A stretch of 64,000 bases of DNA. It comes from Limnephilus marmoratus (Eukaryota; Arthropoda; Insecta; Trichoptera; Limnephilidae). The notes beneath the pieces are model-generated. The model did no database searches. It was given only the letters and a program-made list of their open reading frames with translations, and was not told the origin of the DNA. The DNA is taken from assembly GCA_917880885.1 (NCBI GenBank), contig OU862908.1, positions 53,527,819-53,591,818 on the forward strand. Direction: 5' to 3'. How positions within the stretch are numbered: the stretch's first letter is position 1; every line of letters starts with the position of its first letter. The translations under genes were made by a program, and so were the position numbers. Below, in pieces: positions 42,886 through 53,265 of the stretch.

Positions 42886-44005
42886 GGTAAAAAAATTGCA
42901 TACATTTCATTCAGTGAACATTACGATAAAAATACTGGAAGGTTCTAGAAAATGATCGAATATAAATTTTTCACGTATTTCACATTAATACTAAATTAAT
43001 ATCGTACTTTAGATTATAATGAAGCGGTACTGTGTTTAATATTCTTCTGAACAATCATTTAATTAATATGCGCAGTCGGGTGTGGCGGATCGGCCATAAA
43101 CCCCGGAGAATTTATTTATTCCCGGGGCTTAACGAGCCCTCTCAATCAGGTATTTATGGTTCCCTATAATTATTACCTATCACCGTAATGGACCGTTTGT
43201 AATATAGCTGTGTTCTTTGCTCAAATGAGTCGGTACCTCCTGATAGGATTTTATTTTTTATTTATTTATTTATTTATTTATCTATAAAAGGTATGTTTAC
43301 ATAACATTATTCGATGCCTGTCTCACTAGGGAATACCTGTGTTGAGACAGGCGTAGAGGTACATAAATGAGTATCATACATAAGAATATTTAATTAAGAT
43401 TACTTAGAAACGACTGCGATAGTTTAGTTGAGCAGACGTAATAAAGTTTTGCAGGTGGAATCGTAATTGGGTTACGTACTTAAGGGATGAGAAGTAAAAA
43501 GGATTTCGCAATTTCAATAAAATGTTGGGTAAAATATTGTTTCACCGCAATCATTAGTATAAAAACGAGAGCTGGAAACGAATACTTGAAAAACATCCGT
43601 CAGATCTTTCGTTTCGTTATCTGAAAAGCGTTATTTCTTCCGATCAATGTTTGTAAGGACTTTTGAAGAATCGAACGAAGAATTATCTATTACAACTATT
43701 AATTGTATTTGCATGTAATTCGTAGAAATACATTTTATTATAATTTTTTTTATTATTTAAATCAAATTAAATAATGTTATTTTTAATGTGGTTATTAATG
43801 TTATTTCAGTTTATTTTTAATTGAGTATTTTAGGTTTTTTTATTGTGAGAGCTGTTTCGGCTTGCAAGGAAAATTTTTGATTTTTTAAAATCATTTAAAA
43901 AACTTTTTCACTTAAAATACATTTATCAACTTTTTATCGTTTGTAACTTCATCTAATCCGTATTTTTTTATGTTTAACTGTAATAAAAAAAAAAAAATTT
44001 AGTTT
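42886..44005. other. No gene; (TTTA)n and hairpins
   Basis: A TATTTATTTATTTATTTA run lies at 43256-43280. GCCTGTCTCA (43316) and TGAGACAGGC (43343) form a perfect 10-bp stem. CCCCGG / CCGGGG near 43101-43127 form another. The first run plus hairpin may be a LINE 3' end; similar AT text occurs at 61816-61920. Confidence 0.45.
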
Positions 44006-44300
44006 TTTTTTTTACATGAGCTCCACACAGGAGGCCTATGTTTGGGGATGCTTTGTAGATGGGTTTTTTTTAAGGAAAGGAAGGAGAGGAGAGTCCTAGG
44101 AAGGAAAAAGGTTTAAGGGGTGGGTAGGAATCTGGGGTTCAGTGTGTCCTGGTCATCCGCCTCCAAGACCTAGACAAACCTCACCCCATGAACCCGGGCG
44201 CCCCTGCTAAATCACTACTTGGGGTGACCTATGGCAGAGGTGTTAGTTATCCAATAAAGGTTCCCGGGGCGGCGGTCCCATTCCCGCCTCTCAAATTTTA
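44006..44300 (+). repeat. Interspersed repeat family B, copy 5
   Basis: T-run, ACATGAGCTCCACACAGGAG, TTGGGGATGCTTTG, TTTAAGGAAAGGAAGGAGAG, GGGTAGGAATCTGGGGTT, GTCCTGGTCATCCGCC, ACCTCACCCCATGAACCCGG, TATGGCAGAGGTGTTAG, TCCCGGGGCGGCGGTCCC, CCGCCTCTCAAATTT. It has the same internal deletion as copy 4 but keeps the right end. Probably one of the youngest B copies. Confidence 0.7.
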
Positions 44301-45403
44301 TTTTTAATGAATTTGCTTACAAAAAATTCTGTTATCCGCACAGAATAATAATTATACAATACAGATAGAAAAAATGCCAATTGGATGAATGGCATTTAAT
44401 TTCGAAACTGTTGAAAATTTACGGAATATTTAAAGATCATTTTTCTGATCTTAAGCATCCTACCAAAAATGTTTGTTTTTTATGTTTTCATTCAATATTA
44501 TTGATTTTAAAAACGATCTAAAACTGACAAAATCAGAAAGGCCCGTGTTTGGCAAATCGGATTGTGACGTCAAAGGCAATTGTGACGAACAAGTAATTAA
44601 GGTGAATTTGTTATGAAGATTTTTTAAGTAAGATGTTTCTCAGCCCCTTTAAAGTCTTTTCCACTTTGTTTCCTTTCAACTTAAAATATTTTCAAAATCG
44701 AGACTTTAGTGTGGAAAACATCATATATTAGTATACTTAACGTAGAGATGTTATTTGTCCAAAACCCTAGAAAGCGTAATATTATATTAGCTATTAGAAG
44801 CTGGATGTACAATACTATATAAGTAGAAAGTATCATCTGCATATTAAAAAAGTCGATGAGATCGTAAGTAGGCTGCCGTTAAAGTTAATTTTTCGAGGGT
44901 GACGTGACCTCCGTGCTGGAAATTGCGCGTCATGGCGGAACGTTTAAACTGTGAAGTATCACTTATCTACAGACTACTGAGAAAAGGTGACAGGAAGTAG
45001 TGAATAAACGTGTTTTTTCCCTTTTGGTTAGGACAATAAGGGTTTTTCCGCTTTTGTCGAGATGTGGAAAAAGATATCTCAAGGGGGCGTCGAGTTCAAT
45101 GATCCCGTGTTAAGGCTTTAAGAGTTAACAAGGACCTTATAAGTATCATCACAGACGTGTGCCAAGAATAACGATCCCTATAAGTAATTTGCGTAACAAT
45201 AGAATACCAGTATTCAGACAAAATTTATACCACGTTTAAACATTGATTGAGCTGAGCCTGCTTTAACTCCACCGTTTGGCATTTCATCTGTCTATAAATT
45301 TGATTGTGCCTTCCGTTTCCGTTTTCAATTGTATAATTCCATTTTTGAAATAAAAAAAATACTTAAAATTAATCTATGTAAATAAAATAAATTAATCGTC
45401 GAA
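44301..45403. other. No recognisable gene
   Basis: Unassigned sequence upstream of the second Helitron copy. Confidence 0.4.
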
Positions 45404-45834
45404 ATTTATGTACGCGCATAACTTTCGAACGACTGCACCAAATTGGAAAATTATTTTTTGTGCGTTCGTTATTGTCAGGACAAGGTTTGTATAAAATAAG
45501 TTCTGAGGTCTGACGTAATGAAATTTGTATAAAGAAAATTGTAATAGGTGGCACGCGAGCTATTTGAAAACTGAATGTACCGGTACTGAATATATGAAAT
45601 GCGGGAAGGGAAAGTGGAACTCGGGATGGGGACTCGAAAGGGGGGTTCGCGGGGCGGGGGAAACGGGAGAGGGGAGTGGGGAGAGGGATGGCGGAGAAGG
45701 CGGAGTGGGAACGCGTTAGGGGAATGCGGTAGAGGAAGGGGAGGCGGAAGGGGAACGAGACGAATGGGAAAGGACACGCAGGGAGAAACAATTTATTTAT
45801 TAAGTGGCGTAGCAACGCATGCCGGGAACTCTAG
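45404..45834 (+). mobile_element. Helitron 3' fragment
   Basis: Matches 3751-4213: GTACGCGCATAACTTTCGAA, CAGGACAAGGTTTGTATAAA, TAGGTGGCACGCGAGC, GAAAACTGAATGTACC, the G-rich block, CGTAGCAACGCATGCCGGG and the CTAG terminus at 45831-45834 followed by T. It is 5'-truncated. Strong open frames on both strands here come from the biased G-rich block and are not taken as genes. Confidence 0.7.
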
Positions 45835-46457
45835 TGGTTTATAATTAAGTACTTAGGCAGGTGCTTGTGTACCTAGTTTCAAATCTTTTGATTTCCCAGG
45901 ATTTTTTTTGTTCACAGATCTACTAGTTGTCAATAATAAATCATACCTATCTACTCAAACACAAACAAAACAAAAGTAACATGGTGTAAAGTTTGTTGAT
46001 GTTTGTTTGTTCTGTCGGTGATTAAGAATTTTTTTTTATTCTTTTCTATCTTTTTTTGTGTTTTCTTTTTATAAATGCGAGTAAATTAATTTCTAAAAAC
46101 ATTATTATATTAATTTTTCCAAGAAAGCTTCTTCGGAAAGGTTTTCACTTTGTAATGGCTTTATTTATTTTAATGAAAAGACACATAACTTTTATAAAAG
46201 TGATGTAAACAAAGTTATTTGTCTTTTCATTAAAAAAAGTCATTATATTAGATTTCGTAGCTTTTTTACACTTTAAAAATGTTACGAAACGATATATTGG
46301 AAAAAAACTTTGTATAAAGTATCTGTTACATCTCCAGATTAATATATTCAGAATTAGAGAGTTCAGAAACCAAATATTTTTTAATCGAGGATTGCAGATT
46401 CATAATGTACTTGTTTCAATATTTCTTTTAAAGTTTAACCGTGTTTTCATGGTGATT
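45835..46457. other. Unassigned, with PLE-like palindrome at 46171-46232
   Basis: TAATGAAAAGACACATAACT (46171) and AAGTTATTTGTCTTTTCATT near 46212 are inverted copies around GTGATGTAAAC. The latter with AAGTTATTT also follows the PLE end at 48571 (GTGATGTAAACTAAGTTATT), so this may be a PLE terminal relic. The rest is AT-rich. Confidence 0.45.
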
Positions 46458-46730
46458 TTTTTAAATAACTTCACACAGGAGGTTCTGAGGGAAGACAATT
46501 TTGGGGATGATATCTTTGGGGATGCTGTGTGGAGGATATTTTAAGGGAAAGATCTAGTTTAGGCCCTCTAACCAGACTCTCCCGATCAGGCTCGCCATGC
46601 AATAGGTGGAAAAGGCAAACGCTTTCGCCGATATAACCCGGGCACCCACCAAACGTAGCGAACCACTTGGGATGGCAGAGGTGCTCATTATCTATTAATT
46701 GGTTACCGGGGCGGCGGTACATACACATTA
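46458..46730 (+). repeat. Interspersed repeat family B, copy 6
   Basis: CACACAGGAGGTTCTGAGGG, TTTGGGGATGCTGTGTGG, GGGCACCCACCAAACG, GCGAACCACTTGGGATGGC, TTGGTTACCGGGGCGGCGGT. The left-centre part is largely deleted. It is oriented as copies 1 and 3-5. Confidence 0.6.
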
Positions 46731-47299
46731 TATGAATATATAAATACTATTCCTTAAAAGTTTTTATACTTCCATACAACTACGTTGTTTTCTTACTTCA
46801 GAATGCTTTCAAATTCTATTGTGCAAAATGTTATCTTACTCTTACAGTAGGGATTCACTGTCCTTAGTTAGAGACAGGGTTAAAGTTCAAGAGATGATCC
46901 TGCGCAGGGTTTAGAGGAAATAAACCGAGAAACTGTTTCTAGGAACGGATATTGGTAGTTGTGTATGTGGTTGTTGGTTCGTAATAGTGCAATGCCCGAC
47001 AAAATGAAAGGACAGAAATTCAGAGGTTGTGCCAATTATGTTGTTGTTACTAAAAGCGAAACAGAAAAAGGACGAGTTGATATTTGAGTTTATTTTCCCT
47101 TCAAAGGATTTCCGAATGTGTTATTGAAAGGGTAACTTGTCGCGATTGTATTCTGAATAAACAACACCCTAAAAGCTCATCAAAAACCAAATTTCCGCTA
47201 AAAAATTTCCCCAAATGAAAAAAAAAATTGTAAATATGTGAATTGTGAAAAGCATAGAACTGTGAACTTAATTGAACAAAAATCATTTATTTTGGGATT
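46731..47299. other. No recognisable gene
   Basis: Unassigned, without repeat matches noticed. Confidence 0.4.
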
Positions 47300-47436
47300 T
47301 TTTCCCGCCGCCCTGGGTACCATTTATTGGTTAACCAACATCTATGCCATAATTACTCCAATTCGATCGCTGGATTTGGTGACTTGGGGTGACAAAGGGT
47401 GAGGCGTGTTCAGGTCTGGGTGGTGGATGGGTTCAC

Positions 47437-48020
47437 GACGAGTTCACCAAAAACGAATTCATCGAAAATCAATTCATCGAATGATCAATTCATCGAATCG
47501 CCAATTGATCGAAAAAATATATTTTGTTGATATTTGAGAGAAATGCCGAGCGGACCGAGAAGTTAAAAAAGCATTGGTCAACCTAAACTAACCTAACCTA
47601 ACCTAACCTAACCTAACCTAACCTAACCTAACCTAACATAACCTAACTTAACCTATTTACCCATTTTTTAAATATTTTTTTATCATCACTCTTAATGACC
47701 TTTCTGAGTTGTTTATGAGTTGGTTTCATTATGAGTTGTCTGGTCACCGTTCCTTAGATATCCCTTTTTTGCAGTATCAGACAATCGGAAATATAACCTA
47801 TAAATTTTACATTGTCACTACGAAACTGAGAGTTGCTAAACATATTTAACTCAGTTAAACAGACCTTTTTGGGTATTTAATTTTGACAGCTCTAATATCT
47901 ACAAAAAAAGTTTTTCGATGAATTGGCGATTCGATGAATTGATCATTCGATGAATTGATTTTCGATGAACTCGTTTTCGATGAATTTGCTTTCGATGAAT
48001 TGATTTTCGATGAACTCGTC
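47437..48020. mobile_element. Non-autonomous TIR element carrying a telomere-repeat array
   Basis: The ends GACGAGTTCA / TGAACTCGTC are inverted. Long inner inverted repeats follow, built of CGATGAATTGAT-type words: left 47441-47515, right 47911-48010 with one extra internal duplication. The right side has tandem TTTTCGATGAA units. Flanking GGTTCAC (47430-47436) and GGTTACA (48021-48027) suggest a diverged 6-7-bp target duplication. No transposase is present. The interior holds a CCTAA array near its left end and unassigned sequence. The superfamily is unknown. Confidence 0.65.
47581..47655 (-). repeat. Interstitial telomere repeat (TTAGG)n
   Basis: About eleven CCTAA units, nine of them perfect and consecutive at about 47590-47634, with degenerate ones (CCTAAA, CATAA, CTTAA) at the edges. 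TTAGG is the ancestral arthropod telomere repeat. It lies inside the TIR element, so it is either part of that element or was captured by it. Confidence 0.9.
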
Positions 48021-48277
48021 GGTTACAGGCGGATGAGCCTGTCTAAGAGCTGCGTGGCGGACCGGACCAGGAAAGATCGGTTTAAGAGCGTTTAACCAGC
48101 CAGCGGACGAAAATCCACATTTCGTCGAAAGTTGTTCTTCCGATCGTGCAGGGCGGTTTCAATGAGAAAGATTGATTATTCTCCGTACCAGCTTTTTTAA
48201 ATTATAACTCAATATCGAATTTATTTCAATCCAAATTAGCTTTAATTTATATTTTTTATATTTTATACTATCAACAT

Positions 48278-48305
48278 GTTTCGTGAACCATGTTCACTTC
48301 TTCAG
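48278..48305 (-). ncRNA. Hammerhead-like core, PLE type (left arm)
   Basis: Minus strand CTGAAGA-AGTGAACATGGTTCAC-GAAAC: a strong 6-bp stem II GTGAAC-ATG-GTTCAC and intact GAAAC, but CTGAAGA in place of CTGATGA. Stem III is palindromic ACATGT. The change is identical in the right arm, so it predates the inverted duplication or belongs to the source element. Confidence 0.5.
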
Positions 48306-48516
48306 GAATAAAAGTATACTAAAGTTAAAAAATTAATTATAGGTTACATATGGAGAGAAGAAATTAAATATCTTCCCACTTAACCGGCCTTTCTAATAGC
48401 TTGGTAATCCCCAATTTTTCGAAACTCCCACCATTGTCAACCCTTCCGCCTCCTTCAATTTCTTCTCTCCATATGTAATCTATAAATAATTTTTTAACTT
48501 TAGTATACTTTTATTC

Positions 48517-48545
48517 CTGAAGAAGTGAACATGGTTCACGAAACA
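48517..48545 (+). ncRNA. Hammerhead-like core, PLE type (right arm)
   Basis: Same structure as 48278-48305 on the opposite strand: CTGAAGA, stem II GTGAAC/GTTCAC, GAAAC, stem III ACATGT, then TGATAG. Identical core sequence in both arms. Confidence 0.5.
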
Positions 48546-48570
48546 TGTTGATAGTATAAAATATAAAAAA

Positions 48571-49134
48571 TAAAGTGATGTAAACTAAGTTATTTTCTTT
48601 TAATTTATACCTTCATCCAAAAATGCTGAAAGGGGTGATGATAAAACTATTAAAATAATGTACTTTATGTAGTTATTTTTTGATTATAGGTATTTATCAT
48701 TTTTTAATAATGTCTAAATTTAATAAAAATGTTAAAAAAATCTGAAATATATTAGTTTGTAAGTGCGCAAATAAATACACAAATGGACCAATTTTCGTCA
48801 AGAAACACATGTACGTACATATTTTTTAATGATTTTATTGAAACTAAAATTAAAATTCTAAAACATACGTTTGCTAGATAATGTATTGATTTATTTTACT
48901 GCATGATAACATTATTTGAAATGGGTGTGGTATAATACAAAAACTTTTTTGAAAATTTAACAAATCTGCCTACGACCTATGGAATAACCTTATTATACTA
49001 AAAATTAAAAAAAATTCTAAAAATTTATAACATAACTATGCTAGATAAAAGAACAATCTTTCGAAATCCATTTATAACTTTTTGTGGAAAAGAGTCAATA
49101 CGTCTAAAAACTTTTTTGAAAATGACGTATTTCC
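48571..49134. other. PLE end, then unassigned
   Basis: AAAGTGATGTAAACTAAG continues the PLE right arm to about 48610. The rest is AT-rich without features. Confidence 0.4.
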
Positions 49135-49375
49135 GGCTTTCTCTGGTAATGCCCTCTTAAGGAGACCCTTTGACCTTTTCAACTGGTTACTCTCGATTCA
49201 TCGATTTATACGACCGTCACTCTTGATCACACTTTCCCCTAGATTACTACCCGTCCGTCACACCCTTTTCCTTCTCAGAACTTCCTTTCCTTAAAAAAAA
49301 CTTAGCATCCCCGTGATGCCACACATGGCTCTGAAGGAAATTATTTTTCCCTGTGCCTCATTTATGGTAAAAAAA
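49135..49375 (-). repeat. Interspersed repeat family B, copy 8 (partial)
   Basis: Inverted: GAGACCCTTTGACCTTTTCA, CGACCGTCACTC, CCCCTAGATTACTACCCGTC, TTCTCAGAACTTCCTTTCC, TTAGCATCCCCG, CTGAAGGAAATTATTTTTCC. The GGTACCGCC end and the CTCACCCCATG region are missing. Confidence 0.6.
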
Positions 49376-51629
49376 AACGATAAAAAAGTCAAATGACGGT
49401 TAGATTAAATTGCTATTGGGTGGTGGATGGGCTTCATTCGGCAGTTATTTTTCATTACTTTTGAAAACTTGTTTCAAGAACTGCCAGATTCCAGATTTCG
49501 GCTTTCGATATGTTGGCTTTCGGGATCATGATGTGACCCCATTCAAATTATCGTGAAATGTAATGTAAGTATTTGGTATAGCAAACATATCTGTGGAGCT
49601 GTCTTACCTACTATTCGCTCACCGCATTTGAACATGTACGATATAAGTTTACCACTTCAACTATGGAGAACTGAGTAGTTTAGTATAGGAAACTTATCTA
49701 TAAATTCCCTGCCTCCTTCTACTCGCTTACCGCATTCAAATAATTGTAAGATAAACGAGCTCTAAACGCATCTCGGAAACATCTCGCGTGTAATATGATA
49801 TTATAAATATAAATCATATTTGTTGACGATAAATTGTGTTGCTCTGTTTGGAAATTTTTCACCCTTTTCTCATTTGTTTCTATTCAAACTGTATTAAAAG
49901 TAGCGAAGACCTGTGAAAAATCACGGGTTGATATCATAATTAAAATATTGAAAAGGGCAATTAAAATAATTTTCAGTCAAAAGATATATGTGTGTAGGTA
50001 CTTTATCACTGAATTTGTTCAAACAAAGAGATCCAATTTTGAAAAGAACACTTAAATTCGAAGTACATCCAGAGTTCTAGAGTTCATTACGGACACACAC
50101 AATGCAAGGTTCTTAGAAAATGAACTTTGAAAATTTTGGAGAATGCCTTTTTCGAGAAAAAAAAAACTCGTCGGAAAATTTCTAACCCGTGACGTAGCTT
50201 GAAGTAAAACACTGCCACTTGTATTGCAGTTAATTCAAATTTCCCAGTGGAATATGGAGTGCAAGCTACGACACGAATTTTTAGCCAAATACCACTTTAT
50301 ACCCTCGATGAGCTAACTTTATTAAGTGCATTTTCTACGAACCTTGCACACAATCGAAATTAGTATTTTTTTATGATACAAGTCATGGATCCGGAGGAAA
50401 AGTTCGTAATTCCAATTTTATGCGATTATCTTAGTATTTTATGAGAAAAGGATTGGTTGTTTGTTATCTTGTTATCAATGCAAAAAATATCGAAGCACTC
50501 ATTTTCCTTTGTAGAGTTATGATAAATTGTCCCAGAAAAAAATAATGCAATGTCAACCAGCACAACTTATTTTTTATACTTAACATGCTTTGTTGGAGAA
50601 GGCGTGAACAAAATATTAAATATTGAACAAAATAATAAATGTTTTTCGTCAGATGCCTTCCTTAAAATTCTTATTTAGTCACATAATGATACATTATAAA
50701 GATAGATACAAACTTGCTGACTCATTTTCATTAGATTCTGTAGCAATACACAGATGACTCAGTGAAGGAGGCTCTGTAGAAAATGCTTTGATCATAAAAT
50801 GGCAGACATATCGCTTTAAGGCGATCTCAGACAGGACTCAAAGTTGACCCAGAAGATAGTCAAAGGACGCTCAAAAATAAAGCTTTCTCACATGCCGGGG
50901 TTGCCAGTTTGTCAGCTATGAGGAATATGGGATAAAATAATAACACGATAAAATTTATTTTCTTGGCATATAAACAAATAAGAAAACAATAAACGAACGC
51001 CAAGAATACGAAACTGGTAATATTTTTTGGGATTCAGAAATTCGTGTCAATATTCGATTGAAAGATGTGAAAATCATTCTCTATGAAGAAATAATATTAT
51101 TTTTGTTGTTTTTTATCTTCAAATAAAGTATCTTTTGAAAACAGCGATCTTCTTTTTTCGACACAACCATTCTCATTGGGTCCAAATTATTTGCCGTGAG
51201 ATGTTGATTAAAAAAGTTAATGTTTAAAAATGTTTTAAGTACTAAACATTTTTTTACATGAATTATGTTGCCTCTATTATTTTACAAAACGCTATCCGTT
51301 ATAAACGTAATAATAAAAAACTTACGTATGTGCTCTCTACTATCAGTTGAATAAAAAAATATATTTTTAGGAAAAAATTTACTCTAACGTAAGTATTTCA
51401 TAATTTAAAAAAAAACTGTCAATTGTACACGAGTCAAAACTGTTCCGAATGATAAGGACTAGGGTGTTTCTATTGTGAAATATTGTTAGGCTAAAGAAAG
51501 CGAGAGAAGAAGAAGTGGTGCTGCTTATTTCAAATAACGTAACATTTCTGTATATAGGACTTTCATCAAGCATAATATATGTGGTATTTAAAAAAAACTG
51601 TGCACAAATGAGGGGACAATCTTTTTTAC
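49376..51629. other. No recognisable gene (2.3 kb)
   Basis: Unassigned. The open frame at 49834-50055 has no motif. No repeat partner was noticed. Confidence 0.4.
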
Positions 51630-51830
51630 ATGGTAAGCAGGTTTATTTTACTGGTTTTAATAATTCTATTTGGAACGAATTCAAAAACTGTAGATTTTGC
51701 ATTATTCAAATTTAATTTTATCCATAAAACCTACATTAAATGCATTCGCAACCGCACCCAGCCTCACGAATCTTGTTGCTACGATGGAGGTCGTCGTTAT
51801 CTGTGCTTATTTGCAAATTGCCTTGAGCAG
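51630..51830 (+). CDS. Candidate exon: signal peptide plus Cys-rich segment, unidentified
   Basis: 67 codons from ATG at 51630 to a splice-donor-like GAGCAG/GTAAAT at 51830/51831 (phase 0). Residues 1-16 (MVSRFILLVLIILFGT) form a typical signal peptide with a hydrophobic core and a small-residue cut region near residues 16-18. The rest is basic and has five cysteines: C38, C49, C50, C59, C64 (pattern C-x10-CC-x8-C-x4-C), with the core ESCCYDGGRRYLCLFANC. An odd cysteine count suggests at least one more in a following exon. Past the donor the frame stays open to 52025 but turns AT-driven. Family not recognised; a small secreted protein is inferred, no function is claimed. Confidence 0.4.
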
Positions 51831-52319
51831 GTAAATATTAGCCAAAGTTTTATATTTTACGAAAAGCTTTTTTCCACTAGTTTGACTTTGCAAGCGATGG
51901 TTCCTCGCGGCGAAAATTTTAAATCCGTAGAATTTTTTTGTTCTCTTGACAAAGGTTTGCAAAATTTTCCATTTTGTTCGCTTTTCCGATTGTTTGGACT
52001 GGCACGAGGAAAGTCTGATAGATAAATTCGTCCCGCGGGATAAATGCTTGTATACGATTTATTAGGTGTTATTTTAAAAAGACACCCATGTATTTCCATT
52101 TGCTTTGTTTTCAAATAAAAAAACAATGAGAGTCTTAAGCCTGATTTGAAAGCTCTGTGAGGTTCCCCGAATTCGCTTTGAATGAGCTACAGTGCAGATT
52201 GTATCGAGGCACAAAGCGATGCAGAGGATAAAAAATAATTATCATGAACAAAAGGAAAATTTTTCCGTCTTTCGCTGAATGGTAGAACATTTCACACAGT
52301 CGCGCGCTTTGGCCTAGCC
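51831..52319. other. Possible intron; otherwise unassigned
   Basis: Follows the candidate donor. No clear acceptor and Cys-rich second exon was found before the hAT element begins. Confidence 0.35.
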
Positions 52320-53034
52320 CAGAGGTCGGCAAAGTGCGGCTCCGGAGCCGCATGCGGCTCTTTTGCCCCTCAAGTGCGGATCTTTGAAATAAAATTACTG
52401 GTTTTAAAAAACAAAGAAATACGGAGCTCTAAATTTGAACGTCTTTGGGTTTGGAAATATTGGCGACGAAAAAATGTGAGCTTAGTGCACAACACAAGTG
52501 GTCTGCTTTGAAAGACCTGGAGAAGGAAGACATGATCATCTTCAACGCCTGGAATAGTATTCCTAACTCTTATGATCAGCTGAAAAAATTCGCGTTTGCT
52601 GTTCTTTCTCCTTTCGGTTCTACATATTCATGCGAACTATCTTTTTCAATCATGAACTTTATCAAGAGTTAACTAATTAGTCGTCATATTGATGAGAACC
52701 TGGAATCGTGTCTAAAATGAAGAATAACAACATACAAATCTGATTTACTCAAACTTTCCAAGGAGATACAAGGCCATTACGCGCATTAAGTGTTTGTAAG
52801 TCATTGTCATGATTTAAATATATGAATTCCTTAATTACATATTATTTTTTTTCAATGAATAAAATCTTCATTAAGTATGAAATCAAGTTCTCTTTAGCGT
52901 ACCCGTAATTTAATGAAGTGCAAAAATTATAATAAATGTTAGCTAAATAATAAACATATTTGGCTCTCAAATTTTTTTTGAATCGTTGTAATGTACATAT
53001 TTGGCTCTTTGGCTAATAAGTTTGCCGACCCCTG
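52320..53034 (+). mobile_element. hAT element, internally deleted
   Basis: Left end CAGAGGTCGGCAAAGTGCGG, right end inverted CAGGGGTCGGCAAACTTATT then AGCCAAAGAGCC; CAG(A/G)GGTCGGCAAA is a common hAT terminal form. Flanking GCCTAGCC (52312-52319) and GCCTGGCA (53035-53042) agree at 6 of 8 positions, as expected of an old 8-bp duplication. The left end also contains a GGCTCCGGAGCC palindrome with GCATGCGGCTC, a subterminal repeat. The interior keeps only a transposase C-terminus. Confidence 0.75.
52445..52720 (+). pseudogene. hAT transposase C-terminal (dimerisation) fragment
   Basis: ALKDLEKEDMIIFNAWNSIP, then LKKFAFAVLSPFGSTYSCEL, SFSIMNFIKS, an in-frame TAA, and ISRHIDENLESCLK to a stop at 52720. 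The FA..VLS.FGSTY.CE..FS.MN.IKS..R..L.DE.L..CL order is the hAT C-terminal region, in the form seen in vertebrate and insect SPIN/ZBED-like elements. The DDE core is missing. Confidence 0.7.
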
Positions 53035-53265
53035 GCCTGGCATAGACAGAGTAAGGAAGTAACTCTAAGCAACTGCTAAAGGCCCGTGAAACAGATTTAT
53101 TATTTAAAATAAACATAGTAAAACAGTTTATTTATATTTTTCTATCAAATGTGATGAATGTGTGAACTGTGTATATATTTTTTTCATGTGGCAACCCACA
53201 CAATAAATGTCAAACATTGTGTGCGACTTGCTTCATCTACGGTTGCGTTGTTGTTTGTTTCACGT

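Larger units (their letters stand above)
47300..48200 (-). repeat. Interspersed repeat family B, copy 7, split by a TIR element
   Basis: The left half (47300-47436) has GCCGCCCTGGGTACCATTTA, CATCTATGCCATAA, TTTGGTGACTTGGGGTGAC and GGTGAGGCGTGTTCAGGTC. The right half (48021 on) has GGTTACAGGCGGATGAGCC, AAGAGCTGCGTGGCGGACCG and ACCAGCCAGCGGACGAAAAT. In copy 2 these are continuous (GAGGTTTG ... CTGCTGCGTGGCCGGCCG ... CTCCAGCCAGAATCC). The 584 bp between them are therefore an insertion into an older B repeat. Confidence 0.65.
48252..48570. mobile_element. Inverted pair of PLE terminal repeats with two ribozyme cores
   Basis: 48252-48367 and 48457-48570 are near-perfect reverse complements of about 115 bp (outer words TATTTTATACTATCAACATG and GTTGATAGTATAAAATATAA; inner words CATATGGAGAGAAG and CTTCTCTCCATATG). 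The central 90 bp are unique and C-rich (CCTTCCGCCTCCTTC). Both arms carry a hammerhead-like core, on opposite strands and diverging. Confidence 0.75.

Noticed and set aside
45369..45844. Overlapping long frames on both strands
   Set aside because: Same G-rich Helitron block; no codon-level conservation between the two copies.
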